DNA of 46,809 bases from a virus. Position 1 is the first letter of the stretch. Each line of letters begins with the position of its first letter. Shown here piece after piece: positions 39,982 through 46,809 of the stretch. The stretch covers positions 1 to 46,809 of IMG/VR virus record IMGVR_UViG_3300031951_000294; one strand, 5' to 3'. A program made the translations under genes and the position numbers. The notes under the pieces were generated by a model. That model was not told where the DNA came from, did not search any database, and saw only the letters and a program-made list of their open reading frames with translations.

Positions 39982-40212
39982 ATGAAAACGTTTTTTTTAT
40001 CACTCGCACTATTCACACTTTTGAGTTGTGAAAAAGTGGCTCAAACATCAATCTCTAATGATGTTAGAAAAAATGAAGAATCAACCAAACTTGAATGCTC
40101 AGGTAGGTATGATATCTCGGCAGGTACACTTTATGTTTACGATTTAGATGGTCACACAATTTACATTGTTGAGGGTACGTCATCCAATTACCCTGTAGGT
40201 ATCTCAGAATAA
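39982..40212 (+). CDS. small lipoprotein (76 aa)
   Basis: The signal peptide MKTFFLSLALFTLLSCEKVA has a clear lipobox (LLSC), so the mature protein should be a lipid-anchored, about 60-residue polypeptide on the envelope. The body ends with strands (GTLYVYDLDGHTIYIVEG). Such phage lipoproteins can block superinfection; that is inference. Confidence 0.78.
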   Translation: MKTFFLSLALFTLLSCEKVAQTSISNDVRKNEESTKLECSGRYDISAGTLYVYDLDGHTIYIVEGTSSNYPVGISE

Positions 40213-40220
40213 CGAAGACT

Positions 40221-40466
40221 ATGAAAGAACGTATTATAAAAATTGGTAGGGTTTTATTGGATATTATCCTATTCGTATCGGCACTCGCCTTTTCATCACA
40301 AATTATAACTTGGGGAACCAAGTTGATGAACCAATCAAGTAACCTTCTAATGTTTTTAGGTGTGTTGGTTTGTATCGTTGGTGTATTTGGTATTGTATTA
40401 ACAATCAACGAAGGAGTGAAAGAAGTGTTAAAGTTATTCCCAACAAACAAAGAAGAAAACAATTAA
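40221..40466 (+). CDS. two-helix membrane protein (81 aa)
   Basis: Two TM segments (IGRVLLDIILFVSALAFSSQ and NLLMFLGVLVCIVGVFGIVL) are joined by a short polar loop. The C-terminal tail is basic then acidic. It precedes the prohibitin-like gene by 13 bp and could be its partner. Confidence 0.72.
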   Translation: MKERIIKIGRVLLDIILFVSALAFSSQIITWGTKLMNQSSNLLMFLGVLVCIVGVFGIVLTINEGVKEVLKLFPTNKEENN

Positions 40467-40479
40467 ATTTTAATAAACT

Positions 40480-41337
40480 ATGGAAACGATTTCAAAAATC
40501 AAAATCGCATTAGGTCTGGTGGGTCTATTGCTAGTGTTAATCTTATTCTCAAATTCTTGTGAGAGGATTGACGCAGGTCACGTTGGTGTCAAAGTAAATT
40601 TGTATGGTGATGGTAAAGGTATTGACGATATTACCGAAGTTACGGGTATCGCATTTTACAATCCATTCAGTCAGAAAATTTATGAATTCCCAACCTTTGT
40701 TCAACATAAAGAATATACCAAAACAGATGATCAAGATGAATCATTTGTGGTGAATTCAAAAGATGGATCAGAATTCCACGTAAGTCCAATCATTAACTAT
40801 TCGGTAAAACGTGAGAGAGTACCTTATATCTTTGGAAAATATCGTAGAGATTTACCATCAATTGAGGAAGGATTCTTAAAGACTACAGTTTATGATGCGT
40901 TTAGAATGATTGCTAACTCATATACCGCAGATGAAATGGTATCTCAGAGACAAAATTTTGAAAACAAAGTTCGTCGTCTTTTGGATAGTGTGTTAGTACC
41001 TGAAGGTTTTATCATCGGTCAAATGACATCTAATCTAGGTTATCCAAAACAATTCAAAGACGCAATTATTGCAAAGAATAATGCAATTCAATTAGGTTTA
41101 ACCGCAGAAAATAGAGTTAAAACCGCACAAGCCGAGGCGAAAATCAAAGTGGCGACCGCAGAAGGTAATGCACAAGCAATGTTAACCCAAGCAAAGGCAG
41201 AGGCAGAAGCGAATAAGTTAAAACAATCAACCCTTACACCTATGTTGTTACAACAAATGTGGATCACAAAATGGAACGGTACTTTACCTTCCACACAACT
41301 CGGTTCAGGGACCAATATGATGTATAACGTAAAATAA
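40480..41337 (+). CDS. prohibitin-like SPFH (band 7) membrane protein (285 aa)
   Basis: An N-terminal TM segment (IALGLVGLLLVLILFSNSCE) is followed by the band 7 opening AGHVGVKVNLYGDGKGIDDI and the SPFH core with Glu/Arg-rich strands. A coiled-coil region (about 200-245: ENRVKTAQAEAKIKVATAEG) is typical of flotillin/prohibitin proteins. These proteins form ring-like membrane scaffolds and control proteases. In a phage, it might protect the membrane or exclude other phages (inference). A terminator follows. Confidence 0.9.
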   Translation: METISKIKIALGLVGLLLVLILFSNSCERIDAGHVGVKVNLYGDGKGIDDITEVTGIAFYNPFSQKIYEFPTFVQHKEYTKTDDQDESFVVNSKDGSEFHVSPIINYSVKRERVPYIFGKYRRDLPSIEEGFLKTTVYDAFRMIANSYTADEMVSQRQNFENKVRRLLDSVLVPEGFIIGQMTSNLGYPKQFKDAIIAKNNAIQLGLTAENRVKTAQAEAKIKVATAEGNAQAMLTQAKAEAEANKLKQSTLTPMLLQQMWITKWNGTLPSTQLGSGTNMMYNVK

Positions 41338-41357
41338 TTAAAAAAACATTTCAAGGG

Positions 41358-41380
41358 GGGTTGGTAATACCAACCCTTTT
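41358..41380 (+). terminator. intrinsic terminator fused to a promoter
   Basis: GGGTTGGT/ACCAACCC with an AAT loop, extended by G-T pairs, then T-rich sequence. TTG in the 5' arm (41361-41363) is the next promoter's -33 element. Confidence 0.85.
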
Positions 41381-41391
41381 TTATATCTTTG
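41361..41391 (+). promoter_or_regulatory. Bacteroidota-type promoter embedded in the terminator
   Basis: TTG, exactly 20 nt, then TATCTTTG, 4 nt before the ATG at 41396 of the NAD cluster. Confidence 0.83.
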
Positions 41392-41395
41392 TGTT

Positions 41396-42370
41396 ATGGC
41401 AGAAACATTAAACTTAGTAAATCCAAACGACATTTTATCATTCAAATATGAAATCAGTCGTTTTCCCGATGGTCAACAATCTTTAAGATTGGTTGAAGAT
41501 GGGTACAACACTTTTAATTCACTCAAAGAAAACTCACAAGGAATAACAATCAAATCTCGTTTGAATACGTTTCAGGATTTGGAAATTATTATTTGTGCAA
41601 CACAAGCACTGAAAGAGGTTGGTGTTAATCGTATTCGTCTTTATATTCCATATTGTATGGGTGCAAGAAGTGACCGTAAGTTTATGGAAGGTGGAATAAA
41701 TTATGTTAAGACAGTTATCGCACCTATCATCAACTCACAAGGTTATGAACAAGTAATCATCCTTGATCCGCACTCAGACGTTCTTGAAGCATGTATCAAT
41801 AATTTTAAGAAGAAGGATACATCCGATTTACTTGATTTTGCTTTTCGTGATTATTTTATCTCAAAAGGTTTTGAAACTTTCGATGCAAGTAATTTTGATG
41901 GGGTTCGTTTGGTATCACCCGATGCCGGTGCTTTGAAAAAGGTGTTTCACGCAGCAGAACAAATCAAATACAAAAATGAAGTCATCATAGCATCAAAACA
42001 TCGTAATCTTGAAACCGGTAAAATTGATTACACAAATGTACCGATGTCTGTAAATGATGCCGATAAAGATGTCTTTATTCTTGATGACATTTGTGATGGT
42101 GGTAGAACATTCACTGAGATTGCCAAAGCAATTAATGAGGTTAGAAAATTATCAAGTTCGGTTCAACCAGAACAATATGGTAAAAATTATTTGATTGTCA
42201 CTCACGGTATTTTCAGTTCAGGATTTGATTCTCTTTCCCAATACTTTGATGGTATCTATACCACAAACAGTGTTAAGGATATTCAAGATGGTACCATCGT
42301 TAATACATTCTCAAGACACAAAACCATTGATTCTTTAGTTAAACAACTCAACGTATTTTATTATGGATAA
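41396..42370 (+). CDS. ribose-phosphate pyrophosphokinase family protein (possible ADPR-pyrophosphate synthetase)
   Basis: The Prs fold is clear: YIPYCMGARSDRKFMEGG (catalytic/ATP site), VIILDPHSDVLEACINNF, SPDAGALKKV, ASKHRNLETGKI (flexible loop) and the PRPP-loop DVFILDDICDGGRTFTE. Cellular enzymes make PRPP from ribose-5-phosphate and ATP. In phage NAD-reconstitution pathway NARP1 the Prs-annotated enzyme (Adps) instead pyrophosphorylates ADP-ribose for a Nampt-like partner. The partner is two genes downstream (42835). Which substrate this enzyme uses cannot be told here. It has a strong promoter. Confidence 0.88.
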   Translation: MAETLNLVNPNDILSFKYEISRFPDGQQSLRLVEDGYNTFNSLKENSQGITIKSRLNTFQDLEIIICATQALKEVGVNRIRLYIPYCMGARSDRKFMEGGINYVKTVIAPIINSQGYEQVIILDPHSDVLEACINNFKKKDTSDLLDFAFRDYFISKGFETFDASNFDGVRLVSPDAGALKKVFHAAEQIKYKNEVIIASKHRNLETGKIDYTNVPMSVNDADKDVFILDDICDGGRTFTEIAKAINEVRKLSSSVQPEQYGKNYLIVTHGIFSSGFDSLSQYFDGIYTTNSVKDIQDGTIVNTFSRHKTIDSLVKQLNVFYYG

Positions 42371-42797
42371 TTATTTTGAATTAAATCCCGAATCCAAACC
42401 ATTCTTGGATAGATTGGTAACTGAATGGGAACAACACGGTAAGATTATTATTGCCTGTGACTATGATGACACTATTAGTCCTTGGAAAATGCACAACAAT
42501 GACTTTAATCGTGTTATCCGTGTTTTGAAAGCAGCAAAATTTACGGGAGCATACTTGGTTATCTTCACAGCGTGTGACACCCAAAGATATGATGAGATTA
42601 AATCATATTGTAAATCAAAAGATTTGGAGATTGATTCCATTAACCAAACACCGATTGACTTACCTTATGGTAAGAATGGTAAGGTATATGCTAACATTTT
42701 CATTGATGATCGTGCAGGATTGAACGAATCTTTGAATATTTTGGAATCCGCGACATATATTATTCGGGGAAAAAGTCAAAAATATTTTGAATTCTAA
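42363..42797 (+). CDS. HAD-superfamily phosphatase-like protein (144 aa)
   Basis: HAD motif I is IIACDYDDTISPW, motif II lies in AYLVIFTACDT, and motif IV-type FIDDRAGLN closes the fold. At 144 aa it is a minimal capless HAD. It starts 8 nt before the stop of the Prs-like gene, so it is coupled to it, and precedes the Nampt-like gene. A phosphatase acting on an NAD-pathway intermediate or a nucleotide is a reasonable inference, unproven. Confidence 0.85.
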   Translation: MDNYFELNPESKPFLDRLVTEWEQHGKIIIACDYDDTISPWKMHNNDFNRVIRVLKAAKFTGAYLVIFTACDTQRYDEIKSYCKSKDLEIDSINQTPIDLPYGKNGKVYANIFIDDRAGLNESLNILESATYIIRGKSQKYFEF

Positions 42798-42816
42798 AAA
42801 ATAAAAATTAACTTTG
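42786..42816 (+). promoter_or_regulatory. Bacteroidota-type promoter
   Basis: TTTG, 19 nt, then TAACTTTG, 18 nt before the Nampt-like start. It gives the third cluster gene an additional transcript. Confidence 0.72.
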
Positions 42817-42834
42817 TAACGTTAAAAACAAATT

Positions 42835-44358
42835 ATGATAAATCCATTTTTATTAGCAGATGGGTACAAGGTTGGTCACCACCAACAGTATCCAAAAGGA
42901 ACAACATTAGTTTATTCCAATTTTACACCAAGAAGTAACAAACACGCACCGAAAGGGTGTAACGAAGTTGTTGTGTTTGGAACACAAATGGTGATGAAAC
43001 AAATTCACGAAATGTTTGATTTAGGTTTTTTCAAACGACCAAAATCGGAAGTTTGTGATGAAATCCAACGAGAACTTACGATGTATTTGGGAACAGATTA
43101 CGACACATCACACATCGAAGCATTACACGACTTGGGTTATTTACCAATTCACGTTAAAACCTTAGCCGAAGGAACATTGGCACCGATTAAAGTTCCGGTA
43201 TTAACAATTTACAATACTGTTCCTGAATTTTATTGGATTACAAACTTTTTGGAGACCATTTTATCCAACTTGTTATGGAAACCTATGACCTCGGCAACTA
43301 TCGCCAGACAATACCGAAAAGTTTTGAATGGATGGATGGAAAAAACGGATCCATCAAATGCTTGGTTTGTTGATTGGCAAGGGCACGACTTCTCAATGAG
43401 GGGGATGGATTCTGTAGAAGCGGTTATCGCATCAGGTCTTGGTCACTTAACATCATTTTCAGGTTCAGATTCTCTTCCTACAATTTATGGAGCACGTAAA
43501 TACTACAACGAAACTGATTTTGTTTGTGGTTCTGTTCCCGCAACCGAACACTCGGTAATGTGTGCCGGTGGGAAAGAAGATGAGGTGGATACATTCCGTA
43601 GATTACTTGAGACATATCCAAAAGGTATTTTATCAGTAGTATCGGACACTTGGGACTTATGGAAAGTCTGTACCGAACACGTGGTAACATTGAAAGAAGA
43701 AATCTTGGCTCGTGATGGTAAGTTGGTTATTCGTCCTGACTCTGGAGATCCTGTTGATATTCTTTGTGGTAAAGGAATTTACCAAGCCGGCGATAGATTA
43801 TTAACTAATGACGAAATTGATGAAGACGTATATGCCCCAGAGTTCAAAGGTGTTATCGAATTACTTTGGGATGTATTTGGTGGCACAATAAATGAGCAAG
43901 GTTATAAAGTTCTTGACCCCCACATCGGAGCAATTTATGGTGATAGTATTACCATTGAACGTGCTGATGAAATCTGTCGTAGATTAGAATCAAAAGGTTT
44001 CGCATCAACAAATGTGGTTCTTGGTATTGGTTCATTCACTTACCAATACAATACCCGTGATACATTTGGATTTGCAATGAAGGCAACTTATGTAGAGGTT
44101 AATAAACCAAAATTCCCTGGTGATTTTAATCCTGAAGGTCGTGAAATCTTCAAGGACCCAATCACAGATGATGGAACCAAGAAATCCGCAACAGGGTTGT
44201 TATGTGTTGAAGAACACGATGGTAAAATTGGTTTATACGACAAGGTATCTTGGGCAACTGAGGCAGACGGACTTTTACTATCAATTTATGTTGATGGTGA
44301 GTTTATCTATAGAACCACATTAACCGAAGTCAGGAATAAGGTTAAAGAGAGTTTGTGA
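42835..44358 (+). CDS. nadV: nicotinamide phosphoribosyltransferase family protein (NadV/Nampt; possible Namat)
   Basis: The Nampt family is recognised along the full 507 aa: FLLADGYKVGHHQQYPKGT, NFTPRSNKHAPKG, the core DWQGHDFSMRGMDSVEA, GSVPATEHSVMCAG, VSDTWDLWKV, LVIRPDSGDPVDIL, and IYGDSITIERADEIC with GIGSFTYQ. Classical Nampt joins nicotinamide and PRPP to NMN. In NARP1 the homologous Namat joins nicotinamide to ADPR-pyrophosphate to give NAD+ directly. Together with 41396 it makes the NAD-salvage pair. Length matches the family (about 490-510). Confidence 0.93.
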   Translation: MINPFLLADGYKVGHHQQYPKGTTLVYSNFTPRSNKHAPKGCNEVVVFGTQMVMKQIHEMFDLGFFKRPKSEVCDEIQRELTMYLGTDYDTSHIEALHDLGYLPIHVKTLAEGTLAPIKVPVLTIYNTVPEFYWITNFLETILSNLLWKPMTSATIARQYRKVLNGWMEKTDPSNAWFVDWQGHDFSMRGMDSVEAVIASGLGHLTSFSGSDSLPTIYGARKYYNETDFVCGSVPATEHSVMCAGGKEDEVDTFRRLLETYPKGILSVVSDTWDLWKVCTEHVVTLKEEILARDGKLVIRPDSGDPVDILCGKGIYQAGDRLLTNDEIDEDVYAPEFKGVIELLWDVFGGTINEQGYKVLDPHIGAIYGDSITIERADEICRRLESKGFASTNVVLGIGSFTYQYNTRDTFGFAMKATYVEVNKPKFPGDFNPEGREIFKDPITDDGTKKSATGLLCVEEHDGKIGLYDKVSWATEADGLLLSIYVDGEFIYRTTLTEVRNKVKESL

Positions 44359-44513
44359 TGGAAATAAAAATCATCAAAAGCAAATACGTTAATAAACACA
44401 ACGATGTGTTTTTATTACATATGGGATATAAACACTACGATTTGGGGTTTCAAATCCATTCTTGGGGTCTTAGATTTATGTTTATTTGGTGGCACTTGTG
44501 TATTCGCTTTTAA
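44358..44513 (+). CDS. small hypothetical protein (51 aa)
   Basis: MEIKIIKSKYVNKHNDVFLL begins on the last base of the Nampt stop (TGATG). Aromatic-rich, with a Trp-rich C-terminus (FMFIWWHLCIRF) that could touch a membrane. No family recognised. Terminator follows. Confidence 0.66.
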   Translation: MEIKIIKSKYVNKHNDVFLLHMGYKHYDLGFQIHSWGLRFMFIWWHLCIRF

Positions 44514-44536
44514 TTAAAAATAATTGATTATTTTTT

Positions 44537-44568
44537 AACCCCGAGATTTAGTTTTCGGGGTTTTTTAT
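44537..44568 (+). terminator. intrinsic terminator
   Basis: AACCCCGA/TCGGGGTT (8 bp, 10-nt loop) followed by T-rich sequence. The 3' half is repeated at 45414-45437. Confidence 0.82.
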
Positions 44569-44570
44569 TA
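44547..44570 (+). repeat. direct repeat copy 1 flanking the 269-aa gene
   Basis: TTTAGTTTTCGGGGTTTTTT then ATTA. It matches 45414-45437 with one mismatch in 24 nt. It is the 3' half of the terminator at 44537-44568. Confidence 0.75.
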
Positions 44571-44576
44571 CTAAGC

Positions 44577-44586
44577 TATATTTAAT
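44577..44586 (+). promoter_or_regulatory. putative late promoter motif TATATTTAAT
   Basis: TATATTTAAT ends 3 nt before the ATG at 44590, with no -33 TTG. It matches the motifs at 9303 and 20787 in spacing. Confidence 0.4.
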
Positions 44587-44589
44587 TAT

Positions 44590-45399
44590 ATGAGTAAGAT
44601 AGTGAGATTAAAAGAATCTGATGTAGTCAATATAGTTAAAAGGATTTTAACTGAACAACAGGTAACAAAACAACCAATTAAGATAGGTTGTCGTGACTAT
44701 GACAAGATAGAAAAATACTGTACTAATATAAAATTTTCAAAATCAGAGGTAGACTCAATAGGTCGGACGAATACGTCACAGGTTAATCAACGTCTATTAG
44801 AAAAAATTGATAATATGTCAAATAGTATTAAAAAGATAGGGGGTGAAGACAATAAAGCATTTGCTGAAAGATTTTCAAAGTCAATTAATTCAGCAAAAAA
44901 GGATATTGTTAAAATTTTATCAAAATATTATTACACAGGTCTTTATAGTTTAACAGGTCAGGGTTGGAAAATAAATAAATCCACTCTAACTTTAGAAATT
45001 ATGAACATAATATATTCTCTTTTTTTAAAAGGATGGAATAGTAGTATTGTTGATCGTAATGTTGCAAAATATTATGTAGATGAAAAAAACATCGAAAAAG
45101 TTCAAAAAGTAGGTAAGGATCTTTTAGAAAACCTTCTAATTGAGATAGAAAGTACTGTTGATTTTTATTTTTCAGATTTATCCGCCTTCGTCATTGACAA
45201 TTATACCAGATCAAAATCCACACCAAAATGTACTGACGTAATAATTACCCAAGATAGAGGTTGTAATGATTTACCTGAAGAGAAATGGTATAGCCCAAAT
45301 AAGAAATACATTACTACTTACCAAATATATGGGGATTACAAACCAGCATTTAACACTTACTCACCAATATTGACAAAGTTTTTAAATAGTTTAGTGTAA
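44590..45399 (+). CDS. packaging-tag putative virion protein (269 aa)
   Basis: The N-terminus MSKIVRLKESDVVNIVKRIL then TEQQ has LKE (7-9) and LTE (20-22) in the L/I-x-E pattern and an ESD core like the other tagged proteins. The body is Lys/Asn-rich and helical, with a Cys-containing tail (TKCTDVII-like segment and RGCNDLPEEKW). It is bracketed by a 24-nt direct repeat, and so may be a late insertion between a terminator and the lipoprotein gene's promoter. Confidence 0.75.
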   Translation: MSKIVRLKESDVVNIVKRILTEQQVTKQPIKIGCRDYDKIEKYCTNIKFSKSEVDSIGRTNTSQVNQRLLEKIDNMSNSIKKIGGEDNKAFAERFSKSINSAKKDIVKILSKYYYTGLYSLTGQGWKINKSTLTLEIMNIIYSLFLKGWNSSIVDRNVAKYYVDEKNIEKVQKVGKDLLENLLIEIESTVDFYFSDLSAFVIDNYTRSKSTPKCTDVIITQDRGCNDLPEEKWYSPNKKYITTYQIYGDYKPAFNTYSPILTKFLNSLV

Positions 45400-45413
45400 A
45401 ACACTTAAACAAG

Positions 45414-45437
45414 TTTAGTTTTCGGGGGTTTTTATTA
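45414..45437 (+). repeat. direct repeat copy 2 flanking the 269-aa gene
   Basis: TTTAGTTTTCGGGGGTTTTT then ATTA. Same as copy 1 except one base. Here the hairpin's 5' arm is absent, so it does not terminate. The -7 box at 45436-45443 follows directly. Confidence 0.75.
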
Positions 45438-45443
45438 TCTTTG
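45436..45443 (+). promoter_or_regulatory. host-type -7 box TATCTTTG
   Basis: TATCTTTG sits right after the repeat, 15 nt before the lipoprotein start at 45459. The -33 region has only GTT, so it is weak there. Confidence 0.55.
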
Positions 45444-45458
45444 TATCCAAATTAGGTT

Positions 45459-45683
45459 ATGAAAAGGTTATTATTGTTGGTATTTTTATTCACACTCTCT
45501 TGTTTTGATTCCAAAACAGAACAAAAAGATGTGTATTATATCGTTGTTAAATTAAAGGAAACCAAAGAGTTTTCAAAGTATTATTATTCCACGGATCTTG
45601 AAAGGTCCTCGGGTCTTTTATATGAAAGATCATTTATTGATTCTTCAAATAAATATTTTGTCGGAGACACGGTAATCAGGTAA
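45459..45683 (+). CDS. small lipoprotein (74 aa)
   Basis: The signal peptide MKRLLLLVFLFTLSCFDSKT has a lipobox (TLSC) at about residue 15. The mature domain is about 58 residues and Lys/Glu/Tyr-rich (EFSKYYYSTDLERSSGLLY). It resembles the 39982 lipoprotein in plan only. Function unknown; surface exposure inferred. Confidence 0.78.
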   Translation: MKRLLLLVFLFTLSCFDSKTEQKDVYYIVVKLKETKEFSKYYYSTDLERSSGLLYERSFIDSSNKYFVGDTVIR

Positions 45684-45711
45684 GGAGATGGTATTTATGT
45701 TAAAAGACATC

Positions 45712-46809
45712 ATGAAAAAGTTATTGTTTATCACAATCCTTACATCCATTTTTACATTATCTTGGGGACAGTGTGCGTCTCAATGCCCTATCTTCACACC
45801 GGGTATGACCATTACACAGGTTAATCCGGGATCACCACCTTTTGGTGAAGATGTGACCAAAGTAATTGATGGAAACAGTAATACCAAATACTTGAACTTT
45901 AATAGAACAAATACGGGTTTTATTGTAAATACCGGAAAGAATACTACCGCTGTTAGGATGGACTTAACCACCGCCAACGATGAACCATCACGAGATCCTA
46001 TTGATTATCAAATACAGGGTAGTAATAATGGGACTTCTTGGACTACTATTGCATCAGGTAACATCTCTTGTAACTCTAATAGATTCCTTACTAGAAGTTT
46101 TAACTTCACAAATAACACATCATATTCTTGGTATAGAATAACATTTACATCAGTCTGTAATCTTAGTTTCGCTAACTCAATGCAAGTCGCCGAGGTGCAA
46201 CTATATTCAAATAGTGTTACACCATCAGTAACAATATCAAGGAGTTCAAATAATGTATGTCAAGGAACTAATATCACATTTACAACAACCCCCACAAATG
46301 GTGGTACCCCTACATATCAGTGGAGGAGAAATGGGTCTAATGTTGTTGGTGCGACAGGTTCTTCATGGATATCAAACAATATAAACAATAACGATGTAAT
46401 CACTTGTGTTATGACATCAAACGCGCCTTGTATCACAACATCCAATGTGACATCTAATTCACTAACAATGGGTGTTACCTCAAAAGTAACACCATCAGTA
46501 TCTATATTAGGAAATCCATCTGTGGTTAGAAAAAATACGGTTACCTTACAAGCGTTACCGGTGAATGGTGGTGGAGCACCAACATATAAGTGGTATAAAA
46601 ATAACGTATTAAAATCCACATCAAATCCTTGGACTGATAGTGCTAACGTTGCGGGTACTGACACAATTAGAGTGGTTATGAGGACTTCCCAATCTTGTAT
46701 AACTATTGATTCAGCTATTGCGAATTATAATATCACTGTATTATCTTTAACCGATGTTGATGTATTTCAGACTTTAGATAAAATCCATTTTAGTTTTGTA
46801 AAAAACGCT
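45712..46809 (+). CDS. secreted protein with discoidin-like and Ig-like domains, 3' end missing
   Basis: The frame is open to the window edge (366 codons from 45712; an in-frame ATG at 45697 preceded by AAGGAG is also possible). The signal peptide MKKLLFITILTSIFTLSWGQ is followed by a discoidin/F5-8C-like domain at about 40-170 (DGNSNTKYLNFN ... YQIQGSNNGTSWTTIAS ... MQVAEVQLYS). Two Ig/PKD-type repeats follow, each with a 'TPTNGGTPTYQWRRNGSNVV'-like core. This modular, repeat-rich plan is typical of Bacteroidota surface adhesins secreted by type IX systems; a C-terminal sorting domain would lie beyond the edge. Confidence 0.78.
   Translation, partial: MKKLLFITILTSIFTLSWGQCASQCPIFTPGMTITQVNPGSPPFGEDVTKVIDGNSNTKYLNFNRTNTGFIVNTGKNTTAVRMDLTTANDEPSRDPIDYQIQGSNNGTSWTTIASGNISCNSNRFLTRSFNFTNNTSYSWYRITFTSVCNLSFANSMQVAEVQLYSNSVTPSVTISRSSNNVCQGTNITFTTTPTNGGTPTYQWRRNGSNVVGATGSSWISNNINNNDVITCVMTSNAPCITTSNVTSNSLTMGVTSKVTPSVSILGNPSVVRKNTVTLQALPVNGGGAPTYKWYKNNVLKSTSNPWTDSANVAGTDTIRVVMRTSQSCITIDSAIANYNITVLSLTDVDVFQTLDKIHFSFVKNA

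Noticed and set aside
45780-46664. Minus-strand frames of 65 and 115 aa
   Set aside because: Both are antisense to the secreted discoidin/Ig-like frame that is open to the window edge.

Overview
The window looks like 46.8 kb of a large tailed-phage genome that infects a Bacteroidota (Flavobacterium-like) host. It is AT-rich, gene-dense and mosaic. Many genes start just downstream of the Bacteroidota promoter TTG-N19-21-TAnnTTTG. Phage character comes from tail-fibre-like proteins, homing endonucleases, a tRNA cluster, T4-type RNA ligase and polynucleotide kinase genes, and a family of proteins whose N-termini resemble T4 capsid-targeting sequences.

Layout. 1-2.6 kb: small unknown genes, an HNH endonuclease, four tRNA genes (Leu-UAA, Met-CAU, Ile-UAU, Arg-UCU) and a second HNH gene. 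2.6-9.3 kb: a minus-strand block of probable virion or ejected proteins (TM segments, peptidoglycan-binding domain, DUF4314-like domain). 9.3-15.3 kb: more such proteins on both strands, a hot-dog thioesterase, an exported DNA/RNA nuclease, a cupin and a DUF5872 protein. 15.4-23.2 kb: plus-strand small genes, a metallophosphoesterase, a short operon with strong Shine-Dalgarno sites, a NUMOD3 homing endonuclease, a P-loop kinase broken by an in-frame TAG exactly in its Walker A motif, a PrimPol-like protein, a CCA-adding enzyme and a YqeY-like protein. 23.3-28.2 kb: a single-chain GIY-YIG/helicase/adenine-methyltransferase protein and an Rnl1-type RNA ligase. 28.3-35.9 kb: a metallopeptidase with a packaging-like N-terminus, structural proteins and two tail-fibre paralogues, each followed by a small paralogous gene. 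36-46.8 kb: a class II aminoacyl-tRNA-synthetase-like protein, a SET-domain protein, small membrane and lipoproteins, a prohibitin-like protein, a Prs-HAD-Nampt NAD cluster, one more packaging-tag protein and a secreted discoidin/Ig-like protein cut by the window end.

How it works together (inference). Two promoter classes are visible. Host-type promoters precede tRNA, nucleic-acid and NAD genes, and four of them are fused to a terminator whose hairpin contains the -33 TTG. A second motif, about TATATTTAT with no -33 element, sits in front of putative virion genes on both strands and may be the late promoter. RNA ligase, kinase and CCA enzyme form a tRNA-repair set. Prs plus Nampt could rebuild NAD+ against NAD-depleting defences. 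The helicase-methyltransferase could act against competitor DNA.

Most notable: the kinase UAG, flanked by Pro codons and a strong hairpin and so a candidate for translational bypass; the terminator-promoter fusions; the L/I-x-E packaging-tag family; and the GIY-YIG helicase-methyltransferase.
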